Shown here: positions 11,640-29,699 of the stretch, in pieces | How the letters are laid out: each line of letters starts with the position of its first letter | Position numbering within the stretch: the stretch's first letter is position 1 | Assembly (NCBI RefSeq): GCF_958298935.1 | Contig: NC_084923.1 | Coordinates: 37,230,501 to 37,294,500, forward strand | Length of the DNA stretch: 64,000 bases | Reading direction: 5' to 3' | Source of the DNA: Phragmites australis | Lineage: Eukaryota; Streptophyta; Magnoliopsida; Poales; Poaceae | Notes under the pieces: generated by a model | The model's database searches: none | What the model was told of the DNA's origin: nothing | Seen by the model: only the letters and a program-made list of their open reading frames with translations | Translations under genes and position numbers: made by a program

Positions 11640-13640
11640 TAACATCGACATGTTTGCATGGCAGCCGTCTGATATGCCCGGGATCCCTAGGGAGGTGATC
11701 GAGCACCACCTAGTTGTACACCCCGATGCATGGCCGGTGAGGCAGAAGGTCCGGCGGCAGACGCCCGAGTGCTAGGAGTTTATCCGGGAACAAGTCAGCA
11801 AGCTCCTCAACACCAGCTTCATCCGAGAGGTCCTCCACCCAGAGTGGCTGACAAACCCAGTCATCGTTCCGAAGGCCAACGGCAAGCTTCGCATGTGTGT
11901 CGACTACACCGACCTAAACAAGGCTTGTCCGAAAGATCCTTTTCCTTTACCCCGCATAGATCAAATTGTAGATTCCACTGCGGGATGCGATCTTTTGTAT
12001 TTTTTAGATGCAAATTCGGGTTATCACCAAATCCGCATGGCCAAACAGGACGAGGAAAAAACTTCATTTACTACCCTGGTGGGGACCTATTATTATGTAT
12101 CAATGCCATTTGGTCTGCGCAACGCTGGGTCATCATTCCAGCGGGCCGTGCGCATCACCCTTGATTCGCAGGTTGGCCGCAACGTCGAAGCTTACATCAA
12201 CGATCTCGTGATCAAATCCCGAGACCGCGCCACCCTGCTGGAGGACTTAGCCGAGACTTTCAATAGTCTCCGCACTACCCGCATGAAGCTCAACCCCGAG
12301 AAGTGCATCTTCAGGGTACCCGCGGGCAAGCTCCTCGGTTTCTTGGTCTCCAACCGAGAAATCGACGCCAATCCAGAGAAGATCCAGGCCATCGAACAGA
12401 TGCGTCCCCCGGCTCGACTCAAGGAGGTACAGCATCTCACTGGCTGCATGGCGGCCCTGGGGCGCTTCATCTCCAAGCTCGGGGAGCGAGGGCTCCCTCT
12501 CTTCAAACTGCTGAAGAAAACTAGTCATTTCAACTGGACACCGGAGGCTGAGCAGGCCTTCCAGGATTTGAAGAAGTATCTCACCTCACCGCCCTTACTG
12601 GTAGCCCCCTCCGAGGGCGAGCCTTTATTGCTCTACGTCTCGGCCACTCCTCAGGTTGTGAGCATGGTACTGGTGGTGGAGCGTGACGAGTGCTCGGGGC
12701 AAGGTGCTGGGTCCAAGCTCCCGGCCGCCCCCGAGCAGCCTTCAGTTCTCAGGGCTCCTCTCAAGCAGGGAGTCGAGCCCGAAACCACGGCTCCTCCCAA
12801 CCAGGGAGTTGAGCCCGAGAGCCCGGCCGGCCCTGACCACTGAGCCGAGCTCGGGGGCTGTGATAAGCCCTCGGGCAAGGCCTCAGTCCGGGCCCGCCGC
12901 ATATAGCGACCAGTGTACTTCGTCAGTGAAGTCCTCCGAGATGCCAAGACAAGGTACCCCTAAGCCCAGAAGATTTTTTATGCCGTGCTCGTCGCTTCCA
13001 GGAAGCTGGGCCACTACTTTCAGGCGCACAAGGTCTCGATGGTAACCACCTACCCACTAGGGCCGATCCTCCGGAATCGAGAAGGCACTGGGCGTATCGT
13101 CAAGTGGGCAGTGGAGCTGATGGAGTTCGATCTGCACTTCGTCAGTCGCCAGGCAATCAAGAGCCAGGCTCTGTCTGACTTCGTGGCAGAGTGGACGCCG
13201 GTCCCCAAGATCGACAATGAAGCGATTTCCGCACATCCCGGGCAGAATGGGCCTGGGTACTGGGTCATGAACTTCGACGGCTCCCTCACGCTGAAAGGCG
13301 TGGGGGCTGGAGTGGTTCTCACCTCCCCAACGGGTGAAGTACTCCAGTATGCCGTGCAGCTGTATTTCCGAGCAACCAATAATATGGCGGAGTATGAGGG
13401 CCTCATTGCTGGCCTCCGAGTCGTGGTGGGCCTCAGGATTCGGTGCCAGCTGGTCAAGTGAGACTCCCAACTAGTGGTTAACCAAGTATCCAAGGAATAC
13501 CAGTGTGCGGATCCTCAGATGGCGGTGTACGTGGCAGAAGTCAGGAGGCTGGAGAGGTACTTCGATGGCCTGGAGCTGTGGTACATACCTCACCGCGACA
13601 ACACTCGGGCCAATGACCTCTCTCGCCTGGCCTCTGCCCG
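11640..13640 (+). pseudogene. Tat element reverse transcriptase-RNase H
   Basis: RT lies mainly in the frame 11893-12843: 'CVDYTDLNKACPKD', 'FLDANSGYHQI', 'MPFGLRNAGSSFQ', then YINDLV at about 12194-12211 where the YxDD catalytic box should be. The first Asp of the pair is Asn, expected to abolish polymerisation. Stops follow at 12841-12843, about 12906 and 12961. RNase H ('NFDGSLT', 'NNMAEYEGL') runs 12985-13461, ends at a TGA (13459-13461) and resumes in frame with 'YIPHRDNTRANDLSR'. A Pro/Glu-rich insertion-like stretch lies between RT and RNase H (12690-12840). Confidence 0.85.
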
Positions 13641-14802
13641 GGCGCTCGTCCCGGCCAGCGCCTTTGAAGAAAGGCTCACACGGCCATCCGTCCTGCTTGC
13701 CGACCAGGATGATGGGGAACCCTCGAGCCTAGTTGAGGGAACCCAGGCAGCACCCTCAGTGGGAGGTCCCGTCAGGTTGCCACCGCCCGGTGAGTACGCT
13801 GCGCTTGCTGGTGGTTCTCAAGATGCCTCGTGGATCGACGAGATCCGATGGTACTTGAAAGGAAACATCCTTCTCGGGGATGATGCCTCTGCGGAGAGGA
13901 TTGCACGGCAGTCCAAACGCTATGCCATAGTAGATGGGGATCTCTACCGGTGCGGCACAGACGGTGTCCTCCTGAAATGCATCACCCGGGCAGAAGGCAG
14001 TGAGCTCCTCACTGAGATCCACGAGGGCGAGTGCGGTGGCCATGCATCGTTCCGCACGCTGGTCGGGAAGGCCTTTCGGCAAGGCTTCTACTGGCCTACA
14101 GCTCTCCAGGACGCTTCCCAGTTGGTTCGGCGCTGCAGGGCGTGCCAGTTCCACGCAAAACAGATTCACCAGCCAGCTCAGGCTCTCCATACCATCCCCT
14201 TGTCATGGCCCTTCGCGGTCTGGGTGCTGGACATCCTAGGTCCATTCCCCCGAGAAATCGGGGGCTATAAGTACCTCTACGTCGCCATCGACAAGTTCAC
14301 CAAGTGGCAAGAGGCGGTCCCAGTTATCAAGGTTACCAAGAACATGACGCTTCAATTCATCCACGGTATCACAAGTCGTTTCGGCATCCCGAACAGAATC
14401 ATCACCGACAATGGCACCCAGTTCACAAGTGCCATGTTCGGGGACTACTACGAGGACCTTAGCATCAAGCTCTACTTCACTTCCGTCACTCATCCTCGGA
14501 GCAATGGGCAGGTCGAGCGTGCAAATGCTGAGATACTGAAGGGGCTCAAAACCTGGACCTACGACGTGCTCGCAAAGCACGGGATAGGGTGGATCGACGA
14601 GCTGCCTGCTGTGTTATGGGCCAACCGGACCACATCAAGCCGCGCCACCGGGGAGACTCCGTTCTTCCTCGTGTATGGCGCCGAGGCGATCCTCCCCTCC
14701 GAGCTCACTATCAGCTCCCCTAGGGTGAATGCCTACTCCAAAGGCGAACAGGAACAGCGAAGACGCGATGACGTCGATCACTTGGAGGAGCGTCAGCGAT
14801 GA
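13641..14802 (+). pseudogene. Tat element integrase (longest intact stretch)
   Basis: Same frame as the RT, open from 13474 to 14802. An HHCC-type zinc region (HEGECGGH ... CRACQ) lies at about 14018-14150. The DDE core follows: Asp in 'VLDILGPF' (about 14230), Asp in 'ITDNGTQF' (about 14405) and Glu in 'NGQVERAN' (about 14515). All three acidic residues are present, so this domain is the best preserved, although it depends on an upstream polyprotein that can no longer be made. The C-terminal part fades after 14800. Confidence 0.85.
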
Positions 14803-15159
14803 GCCACCGTCCGAGCAGCCAGAAGCAGCCAGATACCAGCAGAGCCTGTGACGTTATCATCAGCGTCACATCCGGGCCCGGTCACTCGAGGTTAGGGATC
14901 TACTTCTCTGACACGCTCAAACGCGCGAAGGAAAGAACAAACTGTCCCCTATGTGGGAAGGCCCCTTCATCGTGACCAGTGTCCCGTGACAAGGCTCATT
15001 TCGGCTGGCCACAGAGGACGGCCAGCCACTCCCAAACGCGTGGAACATCGAACATTTGTGCAAGTTTTATCCATGAGATGGCATGTTCGTGCTCGGGCCA
15101 ACCAGGCCAGGGGTCCCCCCCGCCCAAGTTGGCCGGGGGCTACTACCAACCATGTATGT

Positions 15160-16560
15160 TACCACTTCTGTACAAATTGTCAATATACACTCTTATTCCG
15201 AGTTTTTCTCTCTGGAATCCATATGTTTAATCTGTTTGGTGAGATGCTCGATTTGTGCGAGAAAACACGCTCTCTCATTTTTCCCGTTGATAAAAACGGA
15301 TCCCAGTCGGTATGTGCGCAGCAGTAGCTGCTGACTTAAGTCTATTGTGGTAGGTTGTGGTGTCCGGCTACATGGCAGTGCCCCGAGCACCACTAAGCCT
15401 CTGGGGTTCTCGGGTAATCCTACCGCTTGAGCAAAGAGTGGTTGGGACCGCCTAGACCCCAGGGGCGGGCTATCGGTGCTCGGCCTGGTCAGTCCTGCCC
15501 TGGGCACCACTGAACCATTGGACCTCTGGGTTATGTCTCTGTCTGTACACTTCGTCGGTCCGGGTATTCGAGAGGTCTCGAGTCAAAAACGAGAGCAGTC
15601 TATAATGAGTACCCCACTAACAGAGCGCACCAAGCAAAGAGTCTTGCCTATTTCTTAAGTTTACAGATCAATAATCAAGAACAAAGCAGCCCGACCGAAA
15701 AGGCCTCAGTGCCCAAGGCGCTGCTCGAACTTACGGGGTCCTCGGGTAATCCTACTACTCGATGAGTGGTCAGGACCGCCTAGCCCCTGGTTCTCTCACC
15801 GGTTTTTCCAGTGCTCGGGTGCTAAAAGATGTCCTTGGGGCTTAGGCGCTCTGAGCAAGGGAACCGACGTTCCCCGGGCGCCCCGAGCTCGGGGCACCTA
15901 CCCCTCCTGGATTGGTCGGTCGGAAGGCTGACAGCTGTCCGATGAGTAACTAAAGTTATATGAATTTCCTCTCGTACATACGCAATAAACTATTGTTCCC
16001 GAGTTATCCTCGGGACCCTCGCATTCTAATCTGTTCAGCGAGATGGTCTCCTCGTGCACAAAACCCCGCCCACGTGCTCGCTTTTCCGGAACGACAAAAA
16101 CAGACAGTAGTCGGTGTACCGTATAGGCGGCGATGGCTGACCGAGGTCCTTCATGGTGGCCGTGGTGTTCTGCCAGCTTGGCAGTACCCCGGGCACTACC
16201 GAGTCTCTGGGGTTCTCGGGTAATCCTACTGCTTGAACAAAGAGTGGTCGGGACTGCCTAGACCCCAGGGGTGGGCTGTCGGTGCTCGGTCTGGTCAGTC
16301 CTACCCCGGACACCACCAAACCATGGGGACTCTTGGTCGCGTTTCCGCCCGCACGAGTCTCCGGTCTACTTGTTTGGGAGGTCGCAGGGTGGAAAGTGTT
16401 CACTGGTCGCGGCGTGCACCGTGCTGGATGGACTTGTCTCCCGAGCAAAGAAGTTCGTGTTTATGTCTCTTTGACTTAGCAGCTGCAGACTCGTGAGGGC
16501 TCGAGGGCTGGACGCTCGGGTGGTCCCACTACTCGTACGATGAGTGGTCGGGGCAACCTA
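15160..16560 (+). repeat. diverged ~800-bp direct duplication in the Tat 3' internal region
   Basis: A block at about 15180-15560 recurs at about 15975-16350. Both contain 'aatctgtt-ggtgagatg', then '-ctctggggttctcgggtaatcctac-gcttga-caaagagtgg' and 'cctagaccccaggg-gggct-tcggtgctcgg'. A further partial 'ctcgggtaatcctactactcgatgagtggtc' appears at 15733 and near 16520. No protein-coding signal. It is typical of the long noncoding region after integrase in Tat elements. Confidence 0.7.
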
Positions 16561-16677
16561 ACTCTCGGGGGAAAAAGGCTGGGCTCGGTCCGGCTAGTAC
16601 CTCTCGGGACATCAAGAAAAAAGCAAACAATATCAAGACAAACACAATGGAGTTTCGATCCCAAAGAAAGGCTTCTA

Positions 16678-16930
16678 CTTCCTCCGATTGCAAATGTAGG
16701 TCGTTTTAGACTTGTGCACAAGAATTAAGAAAGTAGATCAAATGATCTTGTTACCCTTTATTTATTCTGCATTGGAAAAGATAACGCATTCAATTGTGAG
16801 AGTGGTAGCATTTATTAAATAAGGGTAAGACGGGAACAAAAGAGAAAAAAATGCATAGAAGTTCGAGAACGACTTATATTTAGAGAATAGTTGAGAGGCT
16901 AAAACGACTTACATTTGCAACCAGAGGGAG
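16678..16930. mobile_element. Stowaway-like MITE nested in the Tat element
   Basis: 253 bp flanked by TA (16676-16677 and 16931-16932). The left end CTTCCTCCGATTGCAAATG and the reverse complement of the right end CTCCCTCTGGTTGCAAATG match over about 32 bp with about four mismatches. The 'TACTCCCTCC' terminus and TA target are the hallmark of grass Stowaway (Tc1/mariner) MITEs. No coding capacity. It must be younger than the host retroelement. Confidence 0.85.
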
Positions 16931-17000
16931 TATTATATTTCAAAGAAATCGTTTTGGAGGGGATCACTCCCATATTTACAAAATTCCAAAAACAAAAAAC

Positions 17001-18074
17001 CTAACTATCTGCAGGCTCCGGCGGAGGCGAAGACACGTCGCTGCTCGGTTTCGGCTCCGGCTCCCGCATAAAACACGCCACCACCTCGGCGGCAACGTCG
17101 CAGACGGCTTCCCGGGCGGCAGCTTCCTCGGTTTCGACCACTCCCTGCCGGACTGGCTCCAGTGGGAAGGCGGGGTCTCGGCTACGATAGCAGGCGAGAA
17201 CGTGCTCGGCCACTGCTTGGGCCAGAGCACGCCCCTCCCGGGACGCTAGCTCCTCCAGAGCACCTGGAAGAGCCTCGAGGTGCTGGGCGATCTCCGCAAA
17301 GTCGAGGGCGAGGTGGCCAATCGTCTCCTTGTCCAGCCCCTACTCGCCCACGTGCACGTGCCCGAGCCCGGCCGCCTACATGGAGTTTCGTGCCTGCTGG
17401 AGGATGTCCCGCATCATCAGCTTGACGTTGGTCCGCTCGGCGATGATGGTCTCGAGCTCATCCTTTGCGATCTTCAACCGGTCCTCGAGGCTGGTATCAT
17501 CGGCTGCGCTGGCAGGGACGCCCCTGGTGGACGGAATCTCGGCTTGAGCTCTCTGCAGCTGCTTGACCCGGGCCGCGACGACCTACCCTCGGGGGGCCAG
17601 GTCGGCCTCCCGCTTGGCGGCCAGCTCCTCCCGAATAGTAAGGGCCAACGATGTCGAGGCGGCATCCACCTCACGCCACGCGATCTGCTCCTCTCGGGCA
17701 TCAAGGGCCACCGCCGTTATCTCGACGTCGGTCTCGCGTACCGCAACCTCCTCCTCCCAGTGGAGGACTTCGGCGTGACCACGCTCGAGCTCGTTGTTCT
17801 GGCGGGCCAAGTCCGCCTGAGCAGACCGCACGACCTCCTCCCTTTTGCCGGCCGCCTCCTCCCGAGACAGCAGTTGCCGCTCCCAAGCAAGCAGCTCCGC
17901 GGCCCGCCTCTGGGAAGCTTGGTCGCGCTCGGTCGCAAGCCGCTCCATGTGGCTGGCCTTCTCCTGCGCGGCGATAGCCTCGTCGCGTGTCTCCTCCAGC
18001 GCTTCCCGCTCCTCGGCCACCTCGCGCATTGACTTCTCGTAAGATGCGTGGGCCGAGGCGATACGGGTCTCCAA
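17001..18074 (-). pseudogene. antisense coiled-coil ORF (aORF) of the Tat element
   Basis: One reading frame, antisense to the polyprotein, runs from ATG 18074 to 17001 (about 357 codons) with three TAG stops at 17583-17585, 17376-17378 and 17340-17342. The first 163 codons are almost entirely Glu/Ala/Arg-rich heptad-like sequence (for example EEREALEETRDEAIAAQEKA), a long coiled coil. The rest is acidic and ends PEPADS. Tat elements are known to carry extra antisense frames in this position, often with an N-terminal domain lacking here. The deletion that removed the start of the 3' LTR probably removed it. Function is unknown even in intact elements. Not a host gene in my view. Confidence 0.65.
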
Positions 18075-18102
18075 AAGTCTCCCGACCTCTTCCAGCCGCG
18101 GT

Positions 18103-18572
18103 GTGTTTTCAACCCCGTAACATCAAACTGCAGCCCATGATGGTTGCTTTTCATTTATTGTGTCTTGGAACTCGTGACATCCTTTCTGGGTATGCTAACC
18201 GTCCTGACGGGGTATAAAAGGGGGGCGGGCTCTCCGGAGAAAAGAGATCGAGCTCACTGTAGATCATGTTCTTCAGGACCGAATCAAGCTGACGAAGAAC
18301 AAGAAACACGAAGCTCTAGACTTAGACAGAAACCCTTGTACCATAAGAGATCCTCAGAGAGATATTTCCAGAGCATTTATAGCATACACACAGGAGTAGG
18401 GTATTACGCTCCGTACGATCCGAACTTGTCTAAAATCCCTTAAGCATTTATTTCCACTAACATCTGATCATCTATCCCACCTGTATCTAATTTACTTCCA
18501 ATTATTTCACGTACGAAATAGATTCAAAATCATCCTCTGAATCTGAACCGTATGTGAAGTTCACCTCGGTCA
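18103..18572 (+). repeat. 3' LTR of the Tat element, 5'-truncated
   Basis: Collinear with 8728-9227 of the 5' LTR (shared 'gttttcaaccccgtaacatc', 'tataaaaggggggcgggct', 'agcatacacacaggagtagggtatt'). The first ~677 bp of the LTR and the polypurine tract are missing, and the sequence joins the antisense frame directly near 18103. Its terminus is degraded (cggtca for ccgaca). Most differences from the 5' LTR are C-to-T or G-to-A, as expected for methylated repeat DNA. Confidence 0.85.
18213..18220 (+). promoter_or_regulatory. TATA box of the 3' LTR, upstream of NRPB2
   Basis: TATAAAAG, identical to the box in the 5' LTR (8839-8846), lies about 520 bp upstream of the NRPB2 ATG on the same strand with no other gene between. 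It could drive read-through transcripts into NRPB2. Activity cannot be judged from sequence. Confidence 0.6.
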
Positions 18573-18741
18573 ATAGTAAAATAAAAACGGACGCGGAAAT
18601 TAGGCAATCGTCCCAACTCCACTTCCCCTCCCACGCTTCGCTCCCCTCTATTGCTCTCGCGAGAGGCGGCTCGCAGAGACATACACAGACCCCCACCCCG
18701 CCGCGCAGCCGCAGCCAGCCGCTAGAGCTAGGGTTCCGTCC
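18573..18741 (+). promoter_or_regulatory. NRPB2 proximal promoter remnant and 5' UTR
   Basis: Only about 170 bp separate the LTR end from the NRPB2 ATG. The segment opens with the broken half of the AT-rich duplication, then a C/T-rich stretch (18610-18660, 'ctcccctctattgctctcgcg') of the kind found around plant transcription starts, then a GC-rich leader ending 'ctagggttccgtcc' before ATGG. No TATA box is visible here; the native upstream DNA now lies 10.5 kb away at 7.6-8.05 kb. Confidence 0.6.
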
Positions 18742-26697
<7,956 letters not shown>

Positions 26698-27640
26698 ACT
26701 TGAGTATCACACCACGGGACACTGAAATGGACCTCATTGCCTTATGCCTCAGTGTTATATACCTGGTTCATACAGTGTGGTCATTGTATTGGCCTAGTAT
26801 CCTGTTGAGGACCTCCTTTGCGGGCACATGTTTTCTGATTTGAACTTGGTTCGTCTGATGGACACGAGCTATCGACAGGGCGTTCTCGACAGGCTATATC
26901 ATGCCTGTCTGTGTTCTGGATGTCTCAAATATACGCTTCTAGCAAATGGCGTATCAATTTTAGTTATTCCTGTACGTTAGGAATTAACTCACTGGACAAA
27001 GAGACTGTACTCTCTTGCAAGGCTTTTTAACGTGCTAGCGTGCTGGAAAGGATTGCTTTGGTCGAGTTTTGGACTTTGGAACACTAAGGATGCCAATTAG
27101 AACACTTGCTGTATTCTGCATGTTGACAGTGAGCCACTGGCGGCACCATCTCAGTAGTGCTTGATGTGGATTTATTAGCCTGCTATAGTTGTCGCATAAG
27201 AAAAACAAAGAATACTTGAAGCAGCCCCGCTATTTTTGGCTGTTTCTGAGACAATTTGGCTGTTGGGTTTGAGTCTCTTGGATTTTTCCTCTCGTTTCCT
27301 GGATTTTTTTTCTTTTTTCTTTTTACTGTATAGCGCGCTGACCATATACCTGAACCTTATTGATTCACTCCTCGCATACTTAACTACACGCTTTCTCTTT
27401 CGAGTTGGAGGGCTATTTCACCAACCGTCACTTCTCCTTTGTATGTGCCGAAGTTCATGAAATGTTGTGAGCTTACCGATCACGATTAGCAAGTTAAACC
27501 AACCTATCAATGTTTAACGCGAGAATAGTCGACTAATCGGATTATGTGTCCAATTGATCGACCAGCAGTGCTAAGAGCTCATCAAACGCATCAATTGTGA
27601 ATAATTTAGCCACTTAACCAATTAGTCGAGTGACACCTCG
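26698..27640 (+). other. NRPB2 3' UTR and downstream flank
   Basis: Non-coding sequence after the NRPB2 stop. The first few hundred bases probably hold the 3' UTR; I see no clear AATAAA close to the stop. The 27236-27460 frame is a T-rich chance reading. No other feature seen. Confidence 0.5.
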
Positions 27641-27920
27641 TACTACTACAGAAATAATCTTATATCACTGTCAGTTCGTATCATGGATTGATACTAAAAG
27701 ATCATTTGAAAAAATAGGCAGTGAAAACCCACTATCACTGTCGGCTCTAGCTACGAACTGGTAGTGATAGTATCACTACTGGTTCGTGTTACGAGCCGAC
27801 AGTAAAACCTTGACTATTACTGCCGGCTCTAATCACCAATCAGGAACTATCACTGCCAGCCCTAAAATTGATAGTAAAATTCCTTTATAAACTGATAGTG
27901 AAGGGGTTTTTTAAGAGTGT
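27641..27920. mobile_element. decayed CACTA-type MITE
   Basis: Begins TACTACTACAGAAA, one base from the CACTACTACAGAAA type of CACTA terminus. It carries repeated subterminal motifs on both strands ('actatcactgtcggctc', 'ctatcactgccagccc', 'gagccgacagtaaaacc'), the style of short non-autonomous CACTA elements in grasses. The right terminus is degraded ('ttttttaagagtg') and no 3-bp target duplication is seen. Confidence 0.5.
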
Positions 27921-28139
27921 CAGAATGATCAATTAATTACTGCATCTGTTAACCAGACCAACATAACTACATGCGGATAGATGGCTGCCGTCCCAATTGA
28001 ATCGGCTGCCTCGTTCTTCATATTGTAGAGTAATGGAGAGAATGAAAATGAAAACTCTGGTTGATTTTATTATTTGATCACATATTGATACAGAATGAAG
28101 AGACAAGTTTATATTTTTTTGAGACATCTTTCTTTAATA
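27921..28139. other. intergenic, no feature seen
   Basis: AT-rich spacer between the CACTA-like element and the copia remnant. Confidence 0.4.
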
Positions 28140-29650
28140 GGTGTCTCTTTGGGGAGATATCCATCCCAATGGATGTCTAATTAATCAGTTGATATTGTTT
28201 CATAATACTCTCTTGATAAATTTGGTCATATACATATAACGTAATAAAATCTCCTCTAAAAATCTTGTAAAAAAATATGATGAAAATTATAATTGTAATA
28301 TGCCATCGAAAACTCCTTTAGTGAAAAAAATTAGAAGAAAATGATATAACATATATGAATGTATGTATTAATGTTATCTCATTAAAAACCTTATATGAGA
28401 AACATTGATAGGAAAGACTTATAAAGAAAAAGAGTGCAATATTTATGATCTAATGATCATTAACAGGTTATATGTAATAGGAGTTTACTCTCCCTAAACT
28501 TTGCAACTCTTAAAGTCATCTCATACCAATTTCATAAATTGAATAAATATAGGTAAAGACTTTGTGAATAATTATATAAGATTATCCCATGATATCGTTT
28601 ACAAAGTATCTATCTTTCCATTATTTATGTAATTCATAAGGATAAAATAATATTAGACAATATGATATGTGACATTACACTTTATATAACGTATATGTAT
28701 TTGAGAAATATAAGCAGCATTATCTTCATAGATAATGATAGATGATTCTGATGAATCAATACCACATGATTCTTATATGTAGTAAAATTATTCTATGAAG
28801 TCATATATTTTTACGTGATGCTTCATATAATGTAATTATTTTAGAATGATTAGTGGAAGTAACTGAGAGAGTCTGCTTTGATGACTTCACTTAGAAAGTT
28901 ATTCCACTATATATAAGAATACAAAGTCTATCTGTAATATAGCATTATAGGGATCAAATATAATAATCAGTATTTGTAAATCCAACCATAGTCATGTCTT
29001 GATTTTTCTAGTAGAATAAACCAAGATTTTTATTTGAAGGTAAGAGGGCCTTAAAATTAATTTCCATATGGCTCATACGGTGCACACAAAATATAAGAAT
29101 TTTGGAAAAAAAAAATCCAACATTGATGTTGTGACCAATAGAATTGTTGATAATTTTTCTTATCATCTCTAAACCCAGATGACCAAGGCGATTATGCCAA
29201 GCCTTGAATTTACCAAGATTCTTAAAAAAATATCTTAAATGCAACATGTGATACGAGATTGATGTATGTATGATACAATTTAGATAAATATGAAGTAATT
29301 CTTCCAAGCATTGTTTGCCATATCGGTTATTCTTCATGATAAATAGATATTCATCTTTGTTGTCATTATGAGTTTCTACGTGGAAATTATTTTGACAGAT
29401 ATCTTTGTAATTTAATAGGATATGTGTAGAATCAGAATACATGAGTGTATCATCGATTACTAATTTAAGTACCCATTGAGAGAATGATTGTGGCTTTGCT
29501 GAAACTGATAATCATTGTATCACACCCAGCGATTTTCTTAATATTCCCTTACCTTTTTTAAGAGTATGGAAATATTTTATCTCCCTTAATTTTATATTAG
29601 TGGTACCATTGCCCACTAAACATATTTCCTCCGTTATGTAATTGTTTCCC
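28140..29650 (-). pseudogene. Ty1/copia pol remnant with internal deletion
   Basis: On the minus strand the frame 29442-29008 carries the GAG-pre-integrase region ('KAWHNRLGHLGLEMIRKI', the His pair of the copia integrase zinc finger region), preceded by protease-side sequence up to about 29560. Immediately beyond, from about 28995 down to about 28450, the minus strand reads as a heavily mutated copia RNase H region (about 'DMTMVGFTNTDY', later 'HQNHLSLSMKIMLL' where intact copies have an acidic active site). The integrase core and reverse transcriptase between them are missing, so a deletion of well over 1 kb fused the two ends near 29000. Many stops; non-functional. Confidence 0.65.
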
Positions 29651-29699
29651 ATAAAAATCTATATAGAGTAAATCAAAGTTGACTGCATATATAAAAGAA

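Larger units (their letters stand above)
8051..18572 (+). mobile_element. Tat-lineage Ty3/gypsy LTR retrotransposon, decayed
   Basis: Order: 5' LTR (8051-9227), primer site, Gag, protease, reverse transcriptase, RNase H, integrase, a long noncoding 3' internal region with duplicated segments, an antisense coiled-coil frame, and a 3' LTR lacking its first 57%. RT before integrase is the Ty3/gypsy order, and the RT style (VDYTDLNKACPKDPFPLPRID) with an antisense frame is typical of the Tat (RIRE2/Retand-like) clade. Flanking 5-mers are acagt (8046-8050) and atagt (18573-18577), one mismatch. Multiple stops and frame changes, a changed RT catalytic Asp and a lost polypurine tract make it non-autonomous. 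It sits about 170 bp upstream of the NRPB2 start codon in the same orientation. Confidence 0.9.

Noticed and set aside
11893..12843. Endogenous pararetrovirus reverse transcriptase
   Set aside because: RT is followed by RNase H and then integrase, bounded by LTRs with a primer site, which is the Ty3/gypsy order; no movement or coat protein signatures.
17001..18074. Coiled-coil frame as a host structural protein gene
   Set aside because: It lies between Tat integrase and the 3' LTR, in the usual place of the antisense frame of this clade, and is interrupted by three stops.
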